Assembly: GCA_030374805.1 (NCBI GenBank) | Contig: JARGSG010000015.1 | Coordinates: 930,001-994,000, forward strand | Source of the DNA: Gracilaria gracilis | Lineage: Eukaryota > Rhodophyta > Florideophyceae > Gracilariales > Gracilariaceae | Length of the DNA stretch: 64,000 nt | Direction of reading: 5' to 3' | Shown: positions 57,601 through 64,000 of the stretch, in pieces | Numbering within the stretch: the first letter of the stretch is position 1 | Layout of the letters: each line of letters opens with the position of its first letter | Notes under the pieces: generated by a model | Told to the model about the DNA's origin: nothing | Seen by the model: only the letters and a program-made list of their open reading frames with translations | Databases searched by the model: none | Position numbers and translations under genes: made by a program

Positions 57601-57858
57601 CATAACCACACCGCCCATCCAGTTCCCATCTCCACCCACTCCACATCCGACAACGTTTCTACATGGTTTGGACTCATCCCTTTCTCTTCTATCCTTGGCT
57701 CCGTTCATGTTCTCCGCCAGAACTACCCCGCACTTCCTTCAATTCCCGCCTCCATTGGCGTTTTCATAGATTCTACCACAACAGATTCTACCGAGACCCC
57801 ACCTCCAGGCCCTACCTCCCACCCCCCGCAAAGCACTCATTCCATACAGTTTTCATAA
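54635..57858 (+). pseudogene. DNA-transposon copy B transposase (zinc finger, Tnp2/Plavaka-like)
   Basis: From the ATG at 54635 the first 40 residues form a zinc finger (C..KGC...H..RC). Homologous blocks then run through three frames. One has RKADNLISLL and IWHIPENTG..SFIGFVQVYSDTSS near 55045 and 55440. The next has CHPIIASYCADIPETKDILAISHGARPKHPCHRC near 55830 and PFETLHNFHLGISKL near 56190. The last has DGLRGMLEAKDYRSLDMFF...FFDRCC near 56450, EDIRRFGGLHFNDAGIFEHAH near 56765 and LRWATDDEHNH near 57580. The LHNFHLG phrase and the Cys/His block resemble Tnp2/Plavaka transposases. At least two frameshifts and one TAA break it, yet the last 1.5 kb is open. Confidence 0.72.
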
Positions 57859-60354
57859 ACCAATCACTACCACCCTCTTCCACAGGAAACATTGGAGATA
57901 GGTATGGGATGAAGAAGATATACCACCTCTTCATCATCCCACAGCTATCTCCACTCCTCCCACTCTTACTCACCCTACCCTCTCCCCTCTCCTCCTTCTG
58001 CCTCATCCGTACCTTCTCCACGGTGCCCAACCAAACGACTGAAACTGAGCTCCTGTGGTCGGCATGCCGCTATGTAGCAATCAAGAACCGCTCCAAGTCT
58101 CCGCGTAAAATTCGCCATAAACTATTTTTCACTCACCGCTAGATATACCTTCTCCTTCGATGGAATCCGCAGCCCAACCGTCGCAGTTCTCTCCGAATTT
58201 CCGGACACACACCTCGGATCCCCCTCTAAAAACCGATCGTTCTCAAACTCTTCGCCGTGCTAGTCCCCCACCAATTTCCATGCCACCTTCAATATACCCT
58301 CCACTGCCCTCGGCAGATACCTCCCGTACAATGTAGAAAACAAGAGCTGCCTTTGTCCTCCACGTCCTACACCCTCGTCCATCGTTTTCAAAACACACCC
58401 AATCCACGCATCAAGTCTGGCGAGGTGCATCACCGTCCCATCCACGTATTGCTTTTCCCCATTACATTTGGTCTCCACGGCGTAACCTATGTACTCCTCC
58501 AACACTGCCACCGCCATTCCGTTCTTCAAATACTTGTCTTCATCATTACAGCTCCACTGTGGAGCATGCACAGTTGACCAAGAGTACGGAAGATCTTCGA
58601 AACGGCCCATTCTCTACGCCCACAACTTGTTCATCCCATCTTCTTCACTTTCCATAAGCTTCTCGCGAGCCTCGTCCATCTGCTTCTTCAACTCCCCACC
58701 AAGTTCCGTCCCCTTGCCAGCGCCCGTGCCCGCTTTACAATCAAATCATATCCCAGTAAAGAGAATAATCTGTCCCGAGCAGCCCACTTTCGCACCCCAA
58801 TCACATCGCTTATCGTCTGCTTCATCCCCTGCTTCAGACACTTGTCCGCGCTTACATTCTCCACGCACTCTTGTTTCCTCCCCGCTTCCCTTCTCGTCTC
58901 CCACGTCTCTCTCATTATTTCTGTCTCGACCACATACTTCAACAACACATCACTTCCACCCTCTGTTGATGGTTTTTACGCCCTCATCTCGTATGCAACC
59001 TGAATTTGGCACCTAGGCACCATCTCCTTCTCCCCAACTACAAACATGCTCCCCTCTCTACTTTCTACCACCGTCTCACCCCCGTTTTTCCAGCTTCTAC
59101 CAACGTTTTCCGTGTCGAAACAATGTTCAGACGCCTCCAACTTTGCATAATGAAGAATCCTATCATACACAACCCCTTCGAATCCATAAAAACATTCTTT
59201 TACTCCTATATCATACTTTTGACGCCCTCTCACCTTCTTTCCTCCACCACCTCGCTTTCTCTCCTTCACTGCCTCCCGAAGACTTTCGATCAACACATAT
59301 TGCCGTTTATTTTCCTCCCTCAGCCGTGCCAGCTCTTCCTGCGTAATCTTCAGACTCACCATCAATGTATAGTGATCTTCCTTCATATTTCCCAACTGTA
59401 CCTTCAGTGAATTCACCATCTTAACGAGTGCAGACCGTGGCAATACGCTTAAGTTCTCCTTATTCCCTTTCCATTCCCTTGTAGATCCCCATTTATCTCC
59501 TCGAATTCTACCTCCGCTTTCTCCACGACCGCCGTCACTTTCGTGTCCCACATCCTTCGGAAGTAAAACGGTATTGCGCCTTACACGAACCCCTTGGGGG
59601 TGTTAGAGGCGCCGTCTCCACGACATTCACTTCCCCACGCCGTTCTGTTTGTACGTCGTCCTCCCTTTCGAAATCTCTCTCAACCACTGCTGCTGGCCCT
59701 CCGACAATTTTCTTGGTTGATCCACCACTTCTACCTCGTACCACTTTCCCGTCCGCATGTTCTCGTCGCTTATCTCCCCCCTTTTCCACAACTTCAACAC
59801 CCACCAATCCATGAACCACACTCCCTATTCTTCCCTCACTACCCTCCCTTGTTTCACGTTCTGCCATTCGCCGCACACACCCCACTCCTTCTTTCTCCCG
59901 GTTCGCATTCTCTTGCTCGAAACCAATGCTTTCCTTCTCTGGCACTCTATTTGGCGTCACAACAACCAAACTCTCCACTCCTCGCGTCCTAGCCGGGTGA
60001 CCACACCTCACTCCCTCCCTTTCTCCTTCCATTTCTTGGGTACCCCAGCCTTAGGCACTTTATCAACGCTAGTTCCCTTTCTTCCTCGAAGACCCCCACT
60101 ACCTAATATGGTACTACTCCTTGCTATTGTTCTTCCCTCGACACTCGTACGAAGCTCTTTATCCTTCACTATCATATCCCCGCTATCGCTCTCCTCTAAA
60201 GCTTGCGCAGTCTCTGTGCCTCTTCTACGACCATCTCTCTCCCGACCACCGCGCAGAATCTTCTTCGGCATACCTCGCTGCGCTACTATGCTTTTCATGG
60301 GACTAAATTCTTGATTTCGTGCGTTCGCAATAGGTTTCGTTACCACAATGCTTA

Positions 60355-60386
60355 CCGTTCGCTCCGTTCGCTCCGTTCGCTCCGAT
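60355..60386. repeat. 9-bp tandem repeat (CGTTCGCTC type)
   Basis: Three to four units of a 9-bp sequence precede the 18-bp array, also in frame with the coding unit. Confidence 0.75.
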
Positions 60387-60401
60387 AGTCCGGCTCCGAT
60401 G

Positions 60402-60543
60402 GTCCTCGCCGCACTTGACGCTCCTCGCCGCATAGTCGCTCCTCGCCGCACCGACGCTCCTCGCCGCACCGTCGCTCCTCGCCGCATCGTTGCTCCTCGC
60501 CGCACCGTTGCTCCTCGCCGCACCGACGCTCCTCGCCGCACCC
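60402..60543. repeat. 18-bp tandem repeat (about 8 units) inside the partner gene
   Basis: Units CTCCTCGCCGCA + six variable bases repeat in frame, so each adds six residues (Arg/Gly/Ala/Ser/Thr-rich on the minus strand). Unit variants differ mainly at the last six bases. Confidence 0.88.
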
Positions 60544-60780
60544 TTCCTCCCCTTCCCACGGAAACCACTCCGAGGCGCACGCGTACTACGAGCGGTGCGA
60601 ACTTCGCCACTTACCGTTTCGCCACGCCTTCGGCGCTTTGACGCGCGACCGCTAACCTCCTCCGCATTCACACTCCTCGTCTTACGTTTCGCCATATGCA
60701 GTCCGAACTGTTCCTCGCGGTTGACGCTGGGCTCACGACGTCTTAGCCGCTGACCGTGATCGAAGGTCACTGGAATCGGA

Positions 60781-61187
60781 ACTGCTCTGCTCTCGACGTG
60801 TTTGGCACTCGCCGTGATCGAATGTCACCAATCGAATGCACACCCCCAATCGAGGGGAGTGTGGTGGAAATCACCGAGTGCGGTTTTTTATTCCCCGATT
60901 TCGAAACGATAAAATTACACCGAAATCTCCATTTCTGAATAGGTCTCATAATTTTAAAAAACGTACAAGGTTTCGCATCATATTAGATGCCCTTCACTAC
61001 CTTCTATGTATCTACGTACTTCCATCTTGCATTTGAGCTAAAGTGTTTTGTTTCCAATTCGTGCTCAACGGCGAAGTTGGAATGCAATAAGTGTCACTTC
61101 ATTATCGAGGTTTAGGGTGTTGTTTCACATGTAGCTAATTTACTACACGTTCTAATCGATTACTATAATAGAATTTGCCAATGTACT
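60781..61187. other. Intergenic segment between transposon copy B and the methyltransferase-SET gene
   Basis: AT-rich after 60940, no gene supported. It should include 3' sequence of the methyltransferase-SET gene and the right boundary of copy B. Confidence 0.4.
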
Positions 61188-63620
61188 TCAGCTATACTCT
61201 ACTCCATAATCCACGAACAACCCCTCTCCCACTTCCAGTTTCCGAAGTGCTCGCACCGCAAGCATTTGGTATTCTCGTAGTTGATGCGGGATGCATCCTT
61301 TATTTGGAGTTCGAATGACCCGCAAATTTGCAGTCCTTCGTTTCGTCACACCATCCGCAACGGCATCAATGTCCTTATTGCCTTCCATATATTTGGGATC
61401 GTTAATCGTTCCACCCAATGAAAAAGGAGCGGGGACAATCCATACAGGTATTAAATTTACTCCTTGTCTCCTTTCTGGAAGGTTATGGAATATATCGCCG
61501 CGGATGTTAAACTCCATCGCATACTACCGAAAGCATTCGGAAGTGGCTCCCAATAAACCTTCACCATATTTCTTGTGTACCTCTTTTCTCTTCGTTAGGT
61601 CATGGTACACCAGTGTTCCATAGAAGTAACATATCTCTTCATTTTCCATGAATCGGCGTGTAGTGAACACCCCCACTCCTGCGCCAGGGTGGCGAATCGT
61701 CGACTTCCCGATACGACAACCGCACATCGTCGCTTCCAGGGCCAACATTGCATTCCAATCCAGAAGCCCCATATTTCCTTGCAAAGTTTTCGGCCATTCG
61801 TGAAGGGCCTTACGCCTACCAGTCGTGACCAAGCTCTCATCCCGCCACATTGACGCAAGGAAGTCCACAATATACGTAGAAAACTGTTGGGACTGGGGGT
61901 AGCCGGATGGAGCCTTCCATGATCTCGATGGGTGGACATTCCACTTCGGAAATGAGTTCAACACCCTAATCATAGCATTCCGAACTTCCTACGTTACCTG
62001 GATATCCGTCTCATTTTCCGGCACGCACAGTGAGAATTGAATAATTGCGGCGTACCTAGCATGAGCAAAGCAGTCAGGGTCCGGCTCACACCCGATGAAC
62101 CTACGATGCTGTTGTAACTCCATGCATGCCATTGCTGTCGAAAACGTCCCCGCAAACAAGTCGACCACAATATCCCCAGCGTGAGAAAACCGACTGATTA
62201 GCTCCTTCAACAATGCCCTAGGTTTCTGTTCGGACCCCACCTTTTGTAAAACGTAGCCCCCACCTTCCTTTTTCCTCTTCCACTGAAGAGTCTCCCCATT
62301 AGACATGGGGGGGTACCTGGTCAATGACACTGTGGTACCCCGGGTACCTCGACTGCACGAAATTGAAGTTCTCATAGTTCACCATCACATGCTGCTACGC
62401 GTAGCTGAGACCATTTTGAACTCCATATACAGCATACTCCATTGCAGAGAAAAGGGAGCACGACCTACGTTTAGAGTTACGCATCGGGTTGCCTTGCGAC
62501 CGTACAAAGTGCATTGGGACCTGGTCCACAACAAAGGAACGCCGTGGTATTCCGTTTTCGTCTTTTGCCCCAATACCAGAAAGTACATCTCTCCATTGCT
62601 GGACCTGCTCGAAAGCACTAGAGGTGATGAAATGTCCCCCAGGACGTAGCAGTCTTGATAGAAGCATTGCAGCCTTCTTCATGTCCTGAGGGCTCAGTAC
62701 ATCGTACCAGCTGTTATTTAGGTTTTTGTTCCCTCGGATGTTGTACGGAGGGTCCATGAGAACCAGTTGAACTGTTCCTAACGGAGACAAACCATCTCTG
62801 CGCAACCTCTCGTCCATCTCTACCATATCATCAAACCCGCAATTGTACGAGCGAAAGTACTTCTCCATCTCCTCCTCACAACTTTGGAAAGCCATTTTGT
62901 CATCCAACGACGCAATAGATGGTGGAGGTATTACGCCTACCCCGGACGCTTCGTCACCAGTACTTCCTTTCCCAATGTCGGCCACTATGTTCGTATCACT
63001 ATCTCCTTCTTCGCCTCCCCCCTCCTTCGGATCCGTTGGTTTCCCAATATCCTCCACCTCCTTCACATCATCTTCAATTTGTATTGCAGGTTCTGGTTTG
63101 GATATCGGCGTTACCCCCATACCAGGGACGTTCACTGATTCTTTCAGTTTCAACGGGCTTATGGCCTCCATGACGGAGGACACAAGCGAATTAGAGAAAC
63201 TATCGAATCTCTGAGCAAATACCTGTGATGGGTCTCTGGTAAACGTCTTCAGAACTGTCCATCGTCCTGGTTCGGAAATTGAGAAGAAATGCTAATTCAC
63301 AATAACTATGTTGAGGTCCAAAATGAACTCCTTCGCAAGCATTCGGAGGGAAGCATCGATGTCTTGCTGTAAATTCCACGCCCACGCGATGACCTCTGTT
63401 TCAATAACAGTTTCACCTTTGCTCGGTAGCAAGCGATGGTCGTTATCCCGGTGGAAGAACCCCTCTGCCCTCGTCTCAATCGCTTGAAACTGCATTTCGT
63501 CGTACATGACTCGGATGAATGGAAGAACCATGAGCTCCACGGTAGGAAATCCCAGGAATTGAGAGAAACCATCCCATGCCTTCGTTATGAGCTGCACACC
63601 AAAGCCAACACGCTGAGCTT
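61188..63620 (-). pseudogene. DNA adenine-type (beta-class) methyltransferase fused to a SET domain
   Basis: Read from 63620 to a TGA at 61188-61190. After about 240 residues without known motifs, the last part acidic, the methyltransferase has VLMDPPYNIRG (catalytic DPPY, near 62750) and LLRPGGHF (near 62650). After a presumed target-recognition stretch it has GDIVVDLFAGTFSTAMA (AdoMet-binding motif I, near 62160) and RRFIGCEPD. Catalytic before AdoMet motif is the beta-class order, and DPPY suggests N6-adenine. The SET part has GAGVGVFTTRRFMENEEICYFYG (near 61650), TINDPKY (near 61400), TANLRVI and EGLFVDYG (near 61200), the usual SET landmarks. Four in-frame stops, all TAG (63292, 62395, 61989, 61524), and a frameshift at the C7 run near 62310 interrupt it. 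Removing only these gives one frame of about 810 codons. No in-frame ATG starts it, so a 5' exon may be missing. Confidence 0.72.
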
Positions 63621-64000
63621 GGACTTTATTTGATATTTAGACATTCACAAAAGGCGTGGGATATCCCTTGTCTCCTCTTTTCCTCTTCTAGCCCTACAAC
63701 TCTTTTTTCCATGGAAAATTTCTGAATGAGCGAGAGAAAGAGAATCCATTGGAAATGTGTGGCAACGGTTGTGGCGAAAGGGGGGGACCACCCGTCCCAC
63801 TCGCTTAGGTTATATAGTCATTGACTTGAAAACTTCGGTCAAAGTCACATTCTTCGGTATTCATTTAAAGTTCACCTCGGTATAAGCATTCCAGAAGTGC
63901 CTTACACGCCAGTTCCTGTCACCGTCCAAAATGTCCAATAACCTTGTTTAGAGCTATAGCTGACGATAAGACCCCTTCATAGATACGACCCGTAGTTCAC
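63621..64000 (-). promoter_or_regulatory. Presumed promoter/5' region of the methyltransferase-SET gene
   Basis: On the minus strand a CTATATAA box lies at 63817-63810. An ATG follows at 63712 and opens a 28-codon frame (MEKRVVGLEEEKRRQG...) that is out of phase with the gene body. A spliced or frameshifted first exon is possible. Nothing else is recognised to the window edge. Confidence 0.35.

Larger units (their letters stand above)
58000..60695 (-). pseudogene. Second gene of the two-gene DNA transposon, copy B
   Basis: The start at 60695 encodes MAKRKTRSV and a basic cluster SKRRRRG, a likely nuclear localisation signal. A repeat of Ala-Ala-Arg-Ser-type hexapeptides follows, coded by 18-bp DNA units. 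Downstream lies a charged region and a coiled coil (LVKMVNSLKVQLGNMKED...ELARLREENKRQ) near 59400. The conserved patch SADKCLKQGMKQTISDVIGVRK..LFSLLGYDLI is near 58800, LARLDAWI...GRGGQRQ near 58400, and the tail RTATVGLRIPS.EKVYL...RRLGAVLDCY near 58150. The last four match copy A in order. Frameshifts and stops separate the blocks. No enzymatic motif is seen; a DNA- or transposase-binding helper is a guess. Confidence 0.62.
54500..60780. mobile_element. Two-gene DNA transposon, copy B (Plavaka/CACTA-like)
   Basis: Transposase on plus (54635-57858) and partner gene on minus (60695 to about 58000) converge with about 140 bases between them. The same arrangement, inverted, occurs at 25.3-32.2 kb. 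Extremely C-rich coding sequence on the plus strand distinguishes copy B from its surroundings and from copy A. Ends are approximate because no terminal repeats were recognised. Confidence 0.75.

Noticed and set aside
61188..63620. The methyltransferase-SET gene as a third gene of transposon copy B
   Set aside because: It lies beyond the partner-gene start and nothing similar flanks copy A; membership in the element is not supported.

Overview
The window is eukaryotic nuclear DNA. The host-type genes are a fatty-acid elongase, a DBP2/p68-type DEAD-box helicase with one GT-AG intron, a cysteine dioxygenase and an NCS2 nucleobase permease. The rest is mostly layered transposable elements. Intron-poor host genes, mid-range GC and a dense mixture of chromovirus Ty3/gypsy, Ty1/copia, pogo/Tigger, tyrosine-recombinase (YR) retroelement and Plavaka/CACTA-like DNA transposon sequence suit a red alga or another intron-poor protist. 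I cannot fix the taxon from sequence alone.

Layout. 0-0.4 kb: possible 3' end of a gene cut by the window edge. 0.76-10.1 kb: host block with elongase (+), then helicase, dioxygenase and permease (all -). 10.1-12.1 kb: AT-rich, gene-free. 12.1-22.6 kb: decayed chromovirus (Gag, protease, RT, RNase H, integrase with GPY/F, chromodomain), split between protease and RT by a pogo element with an intact 542-residue transposase, perfect TA duplication and matched termini. 22.9-24.9 kb: second fragment of the same chromovirus, inverted, forming a ~1.3 kb inverted repeat with the first. 24.9-25.3 kb: ~163-bp satellite. 25.3-32.2 kb: decayed copy (A, minus) of a two-gene DNA transposon, interrupted by a second pogo element. 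32.2-34.6 kb: non-coding, with a long hairpin, a ~500-bp tandem duplication full of splice-like signals, and a fold-back cluster. 34.6-37.25 and 42.5-43.8 kb: two halves of one large gene, a transposase-like region followed by a FEN1/XPG-type nuclease domain. They are separated by a structurally complete Ngaro/DIRS-like YR retroelement with A1-ORFs-B1-A2-B2 split direct repeats; removing it restores the reading frame exactly. 44.3-46.9 kb: truncated SR-protein-kinase fragment, an unrecognised decayed gene, and a repeat also seen near 7 kb. 46.96-52.84 kb: full-length Ty1/copia element with 206-bp LTRs. 53.6-54.1 kb: unrecognised ORF. 54.5-60.7 kb: copy B (plus) of the two-gene DNA transposon. 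61.2-63.6 kb (-): a gene fusing a beta-class adenine-type DNA methyltransferase to a SET domain, interrupted by four in-frame TAG codons and one frameshift.

Most interesting candidates: (i) the DNA-methyltransferase-SET fusion; (ii) the transposase-like/FEN-like nuclease gene inactivated by a YR retroelement; (iii) a two-gene transposon family whose transposase converges on a conserved coiled-coil partner gene, present twice here; (iv) repeated CAG|GTAA juxtaposed splice signals upstream of the nuclease gene. In-frame stops in several of these genes are only TAG/TAA; one is visible as CAA versus TAA between two copies of the same element, which favours C-to-T decay over an altered genetic code.
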